Shown: positions 1 to 7,754 of the stretch, in pieces
Layout: every line of letters starts with the position of its first letter
How positions within the stretch are numbered: the stretch's first letter is position 1
Assembly: GCA_003168075.1 (NCBI GenBank)
Contig: PMTL01000089.1
Coordinates: 26,115 to 66,900, forward strand
Source of the DNA: Acidimicrobiaceae bacterium
GTDB lineage: Bacteria; Actinomycetota; Acidimicrobiia; Acidimicrobiales; RAAP-2
DNA: 40,786 nucleotides
Direction: 5' to 3'
Notes under the pieces: model-generated
The model's input: the letters and a program-made list of their open reading frames with translations, nothing else
What the model was told of the DNA's origin: nothing
Databases searched by the model: none
Made by a program: the position numbers and the translations under genes

Positions 1-182
1 GGCTCGACGAGGACGATTCGCCTCACATTTCTGCGAGAGAAATGTGCCAGTTCCTCGCGACGACTTTTCAATTGTGGCGACGAGCGTGCGTAGAATGACG
101 CCTGTGCTCCAGCACTTCGCAGTCGATTTGCGGGTATCTCCATGCTGAGTGAAGACCCGTCGCGTGGCGACGTAAACCACTC
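1..182. other. Leader region of the FGGY kinase gene, no gene seen
   Basis: No convincing coding sequence is visible. The stretch holds a 23-bp perfect palindrome (24-46, listed separately) and then about 135 bp of upstream sequence before the GTG start at 183. No clear Shine-Dalgarno sequence precedes that GTG, so the exact start of the kinase is supported mainly by the immediate N-terminal nucleotide-binding motif. Confidence 0.6.
24..46. promoter_or_regulatory. Palindromic operator candidate, site 1
   Basis: Two perfect 9-bp arms, CACATTTCT and AGAAATGTG, flank the spacer GCGAG. The core is ATTTC-N7-GAAAT centred on base 35, 148 bp upstream of the FGGY kinase start. The same core geometry recurs at 5119-5135 and 7523-7545 in intergenic regions of the same catabolic cluster. 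A 23-bp two-fold symmetric site with about 12 bp between half-site centres is typical of dimeric helix-turn-helix regulators. It is not followed by a T tract, so a terminator is less likely. The regulator is not in the window. Confidence 0.6.
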
Positions 183-1658
183 GTGACGACGTATCTCGGA
201 ATTGACGTTGGAACGTCCGCCACGCGAGTGGTGCTACTCGGTGACGACGGTTCAATCATCGCGACGACGTCGGGTTCGTACGAGACCGTGCGCGCGGCGT
301 CCGGCGTCGTCGAACAGAACCCGACAGACTGGACCGACGCACTGGCCCACGCGCTGGCGTCGATGCCGGAACTGGCGTCACACCCTCCCACCGCTATTGG
401 TTTATGCGGTCAGACGCCCACGGTGGTCGCGGTGGATGACCGGGGCCGACCCACCCGAAACGCTCTGACGTGGCAAGACGGTCGCGCCTCAGCCGAGGCC
501 CTCGAGTTAGCGGAGCGCTTCGGCGACCCGGCGTCATTGGTCGGCACCGAACTCCCGTGGTCGGCGGCCAACATGCCCGCCAAGCTCCTGTGGTTGACTC
601 GTCACGAGCCCGAACTGCGGGCCCAGACACGTACGATTCTCCAGCCCAAGGACTACATCGGTCTGGAGCTCACGGGCAGTTTGCTGTCGGACCCCTGGTC
701 GTCCAAGGGACTTTGCCGTGTCACCGACGGCGCTCCCCTGGCTGACGTACTGGACGCCTGCGGATGGCCAACGGCTGTGTGTCCGCCCACGGCACCACCT
801 TGGGCACTGCGCGGGATCGTCAGCGTGACGGCGGCCGAGCGTTACGGCCTGCGCGAGGGGACTCCCGTCACCGTCGGGGCCAGCGACGCGCTCTCCGAGA
901 TGATTGCATCGGGCAGCTTCGCTCGATCGAGTGCCTTCGTCTTCAGCGGCACGTCGTCGATCGTCGGAACGACAGTTGACGACGATCGTGTTCGGGTCAC
1001 GGGGCTCTTCAGCGTGCCCACAACGTGCGCGCCGACGCCCCTTCTCTACGGTCCGACGCAGTCTGGGGGGGCAGCCCTCATGTGGGTCGCGCGATTGCTC
1101 GGGTGCGAGGTTGACGAAGTCCTGGCTTTGGCGGCTGCGTCGGGCCCTTCGTGGCCGATGTTCGTACCGTATCTCGCAGGGGAACGCGCGCCGCTGTGGG
1201 ACCTCGACGTTCGCGCTCTCTTCCTCGGTGTTGACGAGAACCACGGTCGAGCCGAGATCGCGATGTCCGTCGTCACGGGCGTCTTTTTGGCGGCGCGACA
1301 CGTGCTGACCCTCATCGAAGAAGCCACTCATCGAGAACTGAGCGACGTCGAAGTTGTCGGACGCGGCGTGCGCAATCACGACTGGGAGACGGTAGCGCGT
1401 CAAACACTTGGTCTAACGTTGCGACTCCACGATGACTCCGACATGTCGGCGCGCGGTGCGGCCATGCTGGCTCTGGCCTTGGACGGGACAACCGTCGTCG
1501 ACGCGAGTCGTCGACTCAGCGCCGAGAGCCGACTGGTGCGCCCTCAATCGCGCGAAGTGGAATCGGCGCGACGGTTGCTCGAGCGTTACCGCCAAGCGAG
1601 CGACCAGGGAGTGCAGTGGCGCCACTACGAGTCGGAGTCACCGCACTCAGTCTCATAA
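183..1658 (+). CDS. FGGY-family carbohydrate kinase, xylulokinase-like
   Basis: A 491-residue sugar kinase of the FGGY (hexokinase/Hsp70/actin fold) superfamily, which phosphorylates an open-chain sugar or polyol with ATP in the cytoplasm. The N-terminal phosphate-binding loop GIDVGTS is at residues 6-12, GLCGQ at 73-77 and TWQDGRA at 96-102 match XylB-like sugar-binding positions, and GASDALSE at 232-239 carries the likely catalytic base Asp235. YLAGERAPLW follows near residue 335. Length is normal for xylulokinases (about 480-500). GTG start, no clear ribosome binding site. It is convergent with the FAH-family gene, with a 31-bp gap, and sits at the edge of a sugar-acid cluster, with a palindromic operator candidate upstream. 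Substrate (xylulose, ribulose, gluconate-like) cannot be decided from sequence alone. Confidence 0.85.
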   Translation: MTTYLGIDVGTSATRVVLLGDDGSIIATTSGSYETVRAASGVVEQNPTDWTDALAHALASMPELASHPPTAIGLCGQTPTVVAVDDRGRPTRNALTWQDGRASAEALELAERFGDPASLVGTELPWSAANMPAKLLWLTRHEPELRAQTRTILQPKDYIGLELTGSLLSDPWSSKGLCRVTDGAPLADVLDACGWPTAVCPPTAPPWALRGIVSVTAAERYGLREGTPVTVGASDALSEMIASGSFARSSAFVFSGTSSIVGTTVDDDRVRVTGLFSVPTTCAPTPLLYGPTQSGGAALMWVARLLGCEVDEVLALAAASGPSWPMFVPYLAGERAPLWDLDVRALFLGVDENHGRAEIAMSVVTGVFLAARHVLTLIEEATHRELSDVEVVGRGVRNHDWETVARQTLGLTLRLHDDSDMSARGAAMLALALDGTTVVDASRRLSAESRLVRPQSREVESARRLLERYRQASDQGVQWRHYESESPHSVS

Positions 1659-1689
1659 CAACTCTCGTCACTCGTGAGCGCCGAGAATT

Positions 1690-2571
1690 CTACGACGCCA
1701 CAACGAGATTGGTCAGTTCACCGATGGCGTCGATGGACACCGTCATGGTGTCGCCGTCCTTCAAGTAGATCGGTGGTTTCATGCCCAACGCGACTCCCGA
1801 CGGGGTCCCAGTGGCGATGATGTCACCGGGTTCGAGCGTGATCGCCGCGGAGATATGAGCAATCAATTCCGCTACCGGTGTGATCATCAGGGAGCATGAC
1901 GCGTCTTGGCGCAGTTCGCCATTGACGTACGTGCGAATCGTCATCGACTCAATGGGCGGCGCCGAGTGCGCATCGAGCACGACGGGACCGAGAGGAGCGA
2001 ACGTGTCGAGTGACTTCCCGCGAATCCACTGAGCCTCGGCGATTTGTAGGTCCCGGGCTGACACGTCATTGATCACCGTAAATCCTCCAATAGCCGATAG
2101 TGCATCGTCGGCACCCACGCCCGAGGTGCGCCGCCCGATGACGACGGCGAGTTCCCCCTCGTAATCGAGTTCTTTCGTGATCGACGGGAGCCGCACGGCT
2201 TCGCGATGTCCAACGAGACAGTTGGGAAATTTCGCGAAGAGCACGATGCGCTCAGGGCGTGTGCCACCACTCTCGGTGATGTGATCCATGTAATTCAGCC
2301 CGACACAGACGATCTTGCTGGGGCGACGAACCGGTGGAGCGAAGCGAGCCTCTTCATTCACAATCGAGGTCTGCGCGTCAGGCGACAGTTCGCGCAGGTC
2401 GTCCAGGGCCCCGCCACCGAGGGCGTACAGCTCGCCGACGTCACGTAATCCTTCGAGGTGAGAAAGCCCCGCGGATCGTGCGAGTGCGTCCACCGACGCG
2501 AAGCCGTCGGACGTCTGGAGATGTAACGCGCTATCGTCACCCTGTCCAACGCGCAATGCCGCCAATCTCAT
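1690..2571 (-). CDS. Fumarylacetoacetate hydrolase (FAH) family protein
   Basis: A 293-residue protein of the FAH superfamily, whose members hydrolyse or dehydrate 2,4-diketo or 2-keto-3-deoxy acids using a divalent metal. The N-terminal third is the small accessory domain; the catalytic core begins near VCVGLNYMDH (about residue 88) and continues through LDYEGELAVVIGRR (metal-ligand glutamates, about 137-150), DVSARDLQ and GTPSGV near 260. A purine-rich Shine-Dalgarno (AGGAGA) lies 7-8 nt before ATG 2571. Last gene of the leftward unit with mannonate dehydratase and an epimerase. In known L-rhamnose and L-fucose non-phosphorylating routes such a protein cleaves 2,4-diketo-3-deoxy-aldonates to pyruvate and a hydroxyacid; other relatives are 2-keto-3-deoxy-arabinonate dehydratases or ureidoglycolate-lyase-like proteins. 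Family certain, substrate inferred. Confidence 0.85.
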   Translation of the reverse strand: MRLAALRVGQGDDSALHLQTSDGFASVDALARSAGLSHLEGLRDVGELYALGGGALDDLRELSPDAQTSIVNEEARFAPPVRRPSKIVCVGLNYMDHITESGGTRPERIVLFAKFPNCLVGHREAVRLPSITKELDYEGELAVVIGRRTSGVGADDALSAIGGFTVINDVSARDLQIAEAQWIRGKSLDTFAPLGPVVLDAHSAPPIESMTIRTYVNGELRQDASCSLMITPVAELIAHISAAITLEPGDIIATGTPSGVALGMKPPIYLKDGDTMTVSIDAIGELTNLVVAS

Positions 2572-2652
2572 GTACTCTTCTCCTTCTCGTCTCGGATAAC
2601 GACGACGCTCAACACCGCGGCGATGCCGTCCAATAACCCCTCAGACTCTCGT

Positions 2653-3690
2653 TTACTGATACGCCGCCTCGCGCAACCCGGTCATGTAACCAATGGCGTA
2701 CAACCGACCCAGCGTCGAGTAGCCGAACGACGAGTTCGAGTCCCCCTCGAGGGCGGGCACGTGGTCGGGACGAATCACACCTTCGAATCCGATGTCGGCG
2801 TACGCGCGCATGCATTCGAGCATGTCGGTCGGTCCCTCATCGTGAAACGTCTCCACGAACTTCTCGCGCGTCCCGCGAACGTCACGGAAATGCGCAAAGA
2901 AGATGCGTCCGTCGCGTCCGAGTCGACGAATGAGTGTCGGCACGTCGTCAGTCATCAACGCGAAGTTGCCCTGGCAAAAGGTGATGCCACTCTGAGAACT
3001 GGGCACGATGTCCAACATTCTCTCGTACGCTTCGGGACTGCCCATAATGCGCGGCACGCCACGAACATAGGGAATGGGAGGGTCGTCGGGGTGAAGCGCG
3101 AGGCGTACACCCGCTTCTTCGGCCACCGGCACGACCGCGCGGAGGAAGTATTCGAGTCCCTCCCACAGTTGTTCGTGAGTGACCGAGCCTTCTTCAATCA
3201 TCTTGGGGGCGGCCAACATGACGTCATTGTCGTAACCCGACGTCAACGCACCTCCGCGCAGGACCTCGTTGTTCGAGGTGCGGGCCCACGGGATAATGGC
3301 GACCCAGTTGTAGCACAAGGTTCCAATCCCCAGGCGCCCCATGGCCCGAATCTGGTCCGTGACCCATTCAATGGCTTCGTCACGACCGGGTCCGTTGAGG
3401 CGAATGGCGTCCATCGGCGCAGTGTCCTCCAACACCGACAGTTCGAGTCCGTAGTCGCGGTACTTCTCCTGCATCCACGTCAGAGCGGGCAGGTCCCACG
3501 GGCGTTCACCCTCCGGGGCCACCTCGTAGGGCGTCGGGGTGTAGACCTGCGAACCTTCACTCTTGGGCCAGCGCCACTGCTGTTCAGCCCCGTCGAGCAA
3601 GCTCACCACTTCATCGACACCCGCCTGCTTGACCAGCCGCCACAGGGGTGACGGCGTCGGCTCCAGCAGTTCTGAGATGTTCAACATCAT
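2653..3690 (-). CDS. uxuA: Mannonate dehydratase
   Basis: A 345-residue TIM-barrel enzyme of the UxuA type, which dehydrates D-mannonate to 2-keto-3-deoxy-D-gluconate with Mn(II). The family signatures are visible in order: LALHPDDPP (His200), TFCQGNFA (Cys239), FFAHFRDVRG (His267), ETFHDEGPTDM and VIRPDHVP (Asp309), which together supply the metal site. Slightly shorter than the 390-residue E. coli enzyme but near the shorter Gram-positive form. Two consecutive ATG codons (3690 and 3687) follow AAAGGAG; the second has the better spacing. It lies between the epimerase and the FAH protein on the same strand, gaps about 70-80 bp. The product fits the PfkB-type (KDG-kinase-like) gene at the far end of the cluster. 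A different related substrate cannot be excluded. Confidence 0.9.
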   Translation of the reverse strand: MMLNISELLEPTPSPLWRLVKQAGVDEVVSLLDGAEQQWRWPKSEGSQVYTPTPYEVAPEGERPWDLPALTWMQEKYRDYGLELSVLEDTAPMDAIRLNGPGRDEAIEWVTDQIRAMGRLGIGTLCYNWVAIIPWARTSNNEVLRGGALTSGYDNDVMLAAPKMIEEGSVTHEQLWEGLEYFLRAVVPVAEEAGVRLALHPDDPPIPYVRGVPRIMGSPEAYERMLDIVPSSQSGITFCQGNFALMTDDVPTLIRRLGRDGRIFFAHFRDVRGTREKFVETFHDEGPTDMLECMRAYADIGFEGVIRPDHVPALEGDSNSSFGYSTLGRLYAIGYMTGLREAAYQ

Positions 3691-3760
3691 CTTTCTCCTT
3701 TCGAGGTGACGGGCTGAGGACGCAACCCGCCAGTCATTACGAGTCGAAATCTTTCCTGCA

Positions 3761-4747
3761 TCACGACGGCGACGAGCTCAAGACACCATCGGCCACGGCG
3801 CGACGGAAGTGTTCGATAGTGGCCCCCACACCATCTTCGAGAGAGGTGTTAGCCACCGGACCAATGACGTCGCCAAGAGCCGGCGACGAAAGCAGGGCCG
3901 GCGCCGAAATGGGTTTGGTCTCCCAGCTCAGCAATCCCGCGGCCTCGGGCAGTAATTTTTCGATGAGGGCGACCAGTTGGGCCACGCCGACGCGACGACC
4001 GGGGACATTGAGCACGAGGGCGTCGCCCGAACCGGCCGCAGCTCGTGCTGACTCGATGAATGCTCTCGCACAATCTGGAGCGTAGGTCAGCAGCATGTTG
4101 CCGCCAAACTTGAATTTGAAGGGTTCGCCTTGGACGGCCGCCAAGATCGCCTTGGTGGCGTCTGACGTCATTCCCTGGTCGCGACCAGGCCCGTAGACGA
4201 TGAAAGGACGAAGGCCGATGGAGCCGATGCCGTTGTTCAGCGAATAGACCCGAGCCGTACCCTCGTTCGCCACCTTGTACACGCCATAGTGCGTATCGGG
4301 CATCACCGGCGAGACGTCTCCGACAACTCCACCGGAGTAGGCCGAACTGGCCCCGAACACCGCCGCGCTACTGGCGTAGGCCAAACCGATGCGTCGGTCG
4401 GCGGCGCGCACGGCGTCAAAGACATTGACGTTGCCCACGACGTTCACCATCGCCCCGAGTGGGGGATTGGCGGCGCAGAAGGGGACCTGCAATCCGGCCA
4501 GGTGAACGATGTGGGTGATGTCGAACTCTTGCACAATGCGCGCAACTTCGGTCGTCGCGGTCACGTCGAGGGGAACGAAGCTCACCTCATCAGTGTGCGG
4601 ATGTGACAACAGGCGAAAGCGCCGAAGATCCTCGCTGACGTCACTGGCAATGACGTCAACACCCTCATCGAGTAGTAAACGAATGGACCAGGCACCGATG
4701 CAGCCCGCCGCACCAGTCACCAGGAATCGTTCCTTTTCTTCATTCAT
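3761..4747 (-). CDS. NAD-dependent epimerase/dehydratase (extended SDR)
   Basis: A 328-residue extended short-chain dehydrogenase with the Rossmann motif TGAAGCIG at residues 11-18 and the catalytic Ser127, Tyr154 and Lys158 (SSAAV, YGVYK). ATG 4747 is preferred because GAGGAG lies 5 nt upstream; a GTG six bases earlier overlaps that ribosome binding site. It is first in the leftward unit with mannonate dehydratase and the FAH protein. Families of this type include uronate dehydrogenases, sugar-nucleotide epimerases and sugar dehydrogenases. Next to uxuA, oxidation or epimerisation of a free sugar or uronate is the likely role rather than nucleotide-sugar synthesis, but this is inference from context. 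Confidence 0.8.
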   Translation of the reverse strand: MNEEKERFLVTGAAGCIGAWSIRLLLDEGVDVIASDVSEDLRRFRLLSHPHTDEVSFVPLDVTATTEVARIVQEFDITHIVHLAGLQVPFCAANPPLGAMVNVVGNVNVFDAVRAADRRIGLAYASSAAVFGASSAYSGGVVGDVSPVMPDTHYGVYKVANEGTARVYSLNNGIGSIGLRPFIVYGPGRDQGMTSDATKAILAAVQGEPFKFKFGGNMLLTYAPDCARAFIESARAAAGSGDALVLNVPGRRVGVAQLVALIEKLLPEAAGLLSWETKPISAPALLSSPALGDVIGPVANTSLEDGVGATIEHFRRAVADGVLSSSPS

Positions 4748-5643
4748 TGACACTCCTCTTTACTTGCTGATCCGTGCGCGGCCAATAAAGTTGATCGCAG
4801 TCCGCGACTCTCGTGTCGAGGATGCGCCGGGGTCACTGGTGCTGATCCTGAGGTCACCCGGGACCCGGCCGAGAATTGATTCATCTCGGACGTCGTCTCG
4901 TCATTGCGGTTCAGGTTGAGTCCCGCGGATCCTCGCGAGAAATGCGAATTACTCTGGCGCACGACCTCACGCACCTAGAAATATCGACGCAATACTTACG
5001 GTGAAAAATAAATCGACCCACGCGGGGACCAACTCTCCCGCGACGGTCTCGTCAGCCGCCTCCCCTGCCGCCCCACAAATCACTATGCCCCCCATAGATT
5101 CACAACAACACGTACCGGATTTCACTTCACGAAATTATTATTCGCTCTAGCAGTACGCTATTTCATTCATCATAACACGGTGGACGAATCGCATCCATTG
5201 CTTCGCCCCAATCAAATTTTCGATGGTACCACGTTGCATGATCACACCACACCTCGCGTCAGGCCGAAGAAAAAGAGTGTCTGGCCATCTCGCGGAGGGC
5301 CATCGCGATTCATCACTGCGCCACCTGACGTCGCCTCCGTTCGAGTTCGACGAGAGAGTAGTCATCGTTATAAATGGATTCGTGAAAGTGAGTGACTGAT
5401 CCATCGCGCAAGAATCGTCTTTGGGGGCTCGGAGCCACGAGCAACCTGGAGAATGGGAGGTACACAGGATGCTCATGGCCCCGAGAGAGGTGAGAGCCCT
5501 CGCGTGCGGGCTCTGCGATCGTCGTCAATAGTCCCGGTAGAACTGTCTGACCAGAACTCGTGGCGCGTATATGAGCGCCGAGCGAGTGCTCGAGCACTAA
5601 CGGGCCGGAGAGGAATTGTCGGACTCAGCACGAGTTTTGCCTT
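4748..5643. other. 890-bp intergenic region upstream of the uxuA unit
   Basis: No ORF here looks coding: the short frames lack family motifs, ribosome binding sites and consistent codon bias. The region includes the palindrome at 5119-5135, an AT-richer patch at about 4975-5020 (promoter-like for the leftward unit), and a small inverted repeat, CCGAGA and TCTCGG, at 4869-4889. The remainder (about 5180-5640) shows nothing I can assign; it may be a decayed gene or long regulatory DNA. Confidence 0.5.
5119..5135. promoter_or_regulatory. Palindromic operator candidate, site 2
   Basis: ATTTC and GAAAT arms are separated by the 7-nt spacer ACTTCAC, the same core and spacing as sites at 24-46 and 7523-7545. 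It lies about 380 bp upstream of the epimerase start, in the only long intergenic region feeding the leftward uxuA unit. The symmetric part is shorter than at the other two sites (17 against 23 bp), so this is the weakest of the three. Confidence 0.45.
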
Positions 5644-6459
5644 CTACGCTGAATCGCTTGATGCACTGGGGGCGACCAAGGAGATGCCCGCCAGAGCACC
5701 GCCGTCGACTCGTAGGTCCGCCCCGGTAACGAACGAGGACAAGGTGCTCACCAAGAACAGAATCGAATCGGCAATCTCGCGAGGCTCACCGACACGACCC
5801 AGTGGATGGCCCATCCCCCACTCAGCAATGACCCGATCAGGATTGTCGGGATCAATGCTGCGGGCCGACTCTCTAAGCATCGGTGTGTCGACGGATCCCG
5901 GACAAACGGAGTTAACACGAATATTCTCGGCGGCGTAATCGACCGCCATCGCTCTAGTCATCGCGACGATAGCGCCCTTGCTGGCGGTATAGGCCACGAC
6001 GTTTTTCTGACTCGCAATTGCCTGGCCGGACGACACGTTCACGATTGAACCACCGCCGTTGATGCGCATCAGTGGTACTGCGTGTTTGACCGCCAAGAAC
6101 ATGCCCCGAAGATTGACGTTGAGCACCTCGTCCCACGTCTGCACCGACGTCGTCTCGGCGGTACCGTACCGTTGGATTCCCACTGAGTTAACCAACGCAC
6201 TCAGCCGACCTCGACGTCGCGACACATCATCAAAGAACTTCTTGACCTCCTCGGGATTCGCGACGTCGACCGTGGACCCGCGGACGTCATATCCCCGATC
6301 AACCAACTCTTTGGCCACGGCATCGTTGGCACTCGAGTCCACCGAGAAGAACTCAACGATTGAGCCGTTTTCGGCGAAGCACTCGACGACCGCTCGACCG
6401 ATTCCAGAACTGCCACCGGCGACGACGGTCACTGCGCCACTGACTAGCTGATTGGACAT
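5644..6459 (-). CDS. Short-chain dehydrogenase/reductase (classical SDR)
   Basis: A 271-residue classical SDR that oxidises or reduces a hydroxyl/keto group with NAD(P). The cofactor motif GGSSGIGR is near residues 15-22, NSVG replaces the usual NNAG, and the catalytic Ser and YTASK motif follow near residues 145-162; a PGSVDTPM segment and a C-terminal VDGGALAG are typical. The start at 6459 is chosen because GGAGG lies 4 nt upstream; an in-frame ATG at 6474 overlaps the stop of the preceding hydratase (ATGA), so translation is probably coupled either way. In sugar-acid clusters such SDRs often oxidise 2-keto-3-deoxy acids at C4 or act on the free sugar. Substrate not determined. Confidence 0.85.
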   Translation of the reverse strand: MSNQLVSGAVTVVAGGSSGIGRAVVECFAENGSIVEFFSVDSSANDAVAKELVDRGYDVRGSTVDVANPEEVKKFFDDVSRRRGRLSALVNSVGIQRYGTAETTSVQTWDEVLNVNLRGMFLAVKHAVPLMRINGGGSIVNVSSGQAIASQKNVVAYTASKGAIVAMTRAMAVDYAAENIRVNSVCPGSVDTPMLRESARSIDPDNPDRVIAEWGMGHPLGRVGEPREIADSILFLVSTLSSFVTGADLRVDGGALAGISLVAPSASSDSA

Positions 6460-6470
6460 GTTTCCTCCGC

Positions 6471-7346
6471 TCATTGAAACTCCACTTGAACAAATCCGAG
6501 AGCTCCAAAATCCGCGCTCACCACGTCACCCGGAGCCGCGAAGCAGTGGCCCGTGCAGGTACCGGTGCTGACGACCTCGCCCGCGGCCACGGACCGGTCA
6601 TGCGACCGAGCCCAATTGATCATCCACGTGAGGCTCGTGACGGGATGACCCATCGCCGCGCTTCCCCGGCCCGACTTGATATAGAACTCATTGAGGTATA
6701 AGTCCATTCCCGCGTGTATGAGATCTATGGAACGCCACTCACTGATCTTCGTTCCTTCGATGAACGCAGCGCCGCCTCCATTGTCCAGGCAGGAGCCGTA
6801 GTATCCGCTCGCTCCGTACCAATCGAGAAAGACGGTGTCGCCAATCTCCAGGGCCGGGAAGAGCGATTCAATCCCGTCGGCGACTTCGGACTGCGAGTAG
6901 GGCTCATCGCGGACAGCAAAATCACGACCCAATTGGAAGGCGAACTCGCACTCGACGTTGCGAAAGTTGATGAAGAACTCCGGCCCGAGAGCGACGCCAT
7001 TAGCGAAGATCGTGTCACGATAGAACCGTCCCGGAGAGGGACTCGGAAGACCCTCGGCGCGGCGAATTTCATCGCTCGCGGCTCCGACCTTCCATCCGGC
7101 CCCTTCTCGACCCAGTCTCTCGTCGAGTCCAAGGATCACCTTCTCGACGGAGGACCAGTCACGAGTCCTGATTGCCTCGGGGAGATCAACCGCGCGGCGC
7201 AGCAAGCGACCAGCCGCGATGATGTCGACCACCTGATCAATTTCGCTGGCGGTCAGGGGCGTCATCCTCTTGCACGAAAGAGCGCCCGATGGTGGCGTCT
7301 CTCCGTACAGGAAGCGCCCGCGCACTCCCAAATTGCTCGACGTCAT
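6471..7346 (-). CDS. 2-keto-4-pentenoate hydratase (MhpD) family protein
   Basis: The FAH-fold catalytic part resembles MhpD/4-oxalocrotonate decarboxylase proteins: GWKVGAASDE, FRNVECEFAFQLGRD (metal-binding glutamates), SLFPALEIGD and a C-terminal GEVVSTGTCTGHCF. These enzymes hydrate or decarboxylate 2-keto acids with a divalent metal. Family-like sequence starts only at an ATG at 7265 (MTPLTASE), where AAGAGG abuts the codon too closely; the ATG at 7346 has GAGG with good spacing and is used here. An in-frame ATG at 7406 is also possible. It overlaps the SDR gene by 4 bp and is therefore co-translated with it. A palindromic operator candidate lies about 180 bp upstream. Its occurrence in a sugar-acid cluster rather than an aromatic meta-cleavage pathway is unusual. 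Confidence 0.75.
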   Translation of the reverse strand: MTSSNLGVRGRFLYGETPPSGALSCKRMTPLTASEIDQVVDIIAAGRLLRRAVDLPEAIRTRDWSSVEKVILGLDERLGREGAGWKVGAASDEIRRAEGLPSPSPGRFYRDTIFANGVALGPEFFINFRNVECEFAFQLGRDFAVRDEPYSQSEVADGIESLFPALEIGDTVFLDWYGASGYYGSCLDNGGGAAFIEGTKISEWRSIDLIHAGMDLYLNEFYIKSGRGSAAMGHPVTSLTWMINWARSHDRSVAAGEVVSTGTCTGHCFAAPGDVVSADFGALGFVQVEFQ

Positions 7347-7754
7347 TCCACCCTCGCGCTGGAGTGTCGCGCGCACCTCATCAACTCGTGAGGACCGTGT
7401 TGACATCACGCCCCACTTCTCTCGAGACGTGCGATGACGCCACACATCGAACTGCACGTGAGGCCGCTCGCCCCAAGTCCCACGATCACTGCGCCCCCCA
7501 TCGGTTGAAATCTATCTGCGTCATTGTTTCTTATAAAGAAACAATTATTTTACTCAGACATATATCATTTCAATTTCAAGTGAAAGTAGCACAGCCACCC
7601 GAACCGCGCAAGAGCCATCGGGGATTCACCCGAACGCTGCTGGGGACGTCGACGACGATTCTGCCGTGGCGTGTCACCGCCAGTACTTCGCACGTCGTGA
7701 CGTCGTCACTGTGATGGTGTTGAACTCGACGATCTCAGGCGCATCAACAAATTG
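7347..7754. other. Intergenic region upstream of the hydratase-SDR pair
   Basis: No independent gene seen. It is conspicuously AT-rich at 7520-7590 and contains the palindrome 7523-7545, which overlaps a leftward TATAAG -10-like hexamer. A second imperfect symmetric element, TTTCA-AG-TGAAA, is at about 7573-7586. The part nearest 7755 lies downstream of the next gene and shows no clear terminator. Confidence 0.5.
7523..7545. promoter_or_regulatory. Palindromic operator candidate, site 3
   Basis: Perfect 10-bp arms ATTGTTTCTT and AAGAAACAAT surround the spacer ATA; the core GTTTC-N7-GAAAC has the same geometry as sites 24-46 and 5119-5135, and sites 1 and 3 share TTTCT-N5-AGAAA exactly. On the leftward strand it overlaps TATAAG, a plausible -10 hexamer, so binding would block transcription of the hydratase-SDR pair. 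Confidence 0.65.

Noticed and set aside
534-1403. 289-codon minus-strand frame inside the FGGY kinase
   Set aside because: Antisense shadow; kinase motifs are intact in the plus strand frame.
2720-2750. tRNA T-loop-like string GAGTTCGAGTCC
   Set aside because: It is inside the conserved mannonate dehydratase reading frame and no tRNA acceptor or anticodon stem surrounds it.
2623-3651. 342-codon open frame on the plus strand opposite mannonate dehydratase
   Set aside because: It is the antisense shadow of a high-GC gene whose conserved catalytic motifs are on the minus strand; the shadow protein has no family features.
5147-5476. 109-codon minus-strand frame in the 4748-5643 gap
   Set aside because: No recognisable motif, no ribosome binding site, and codon usage unlike the neighbouring genes; left as unassigned intergenic DNA.
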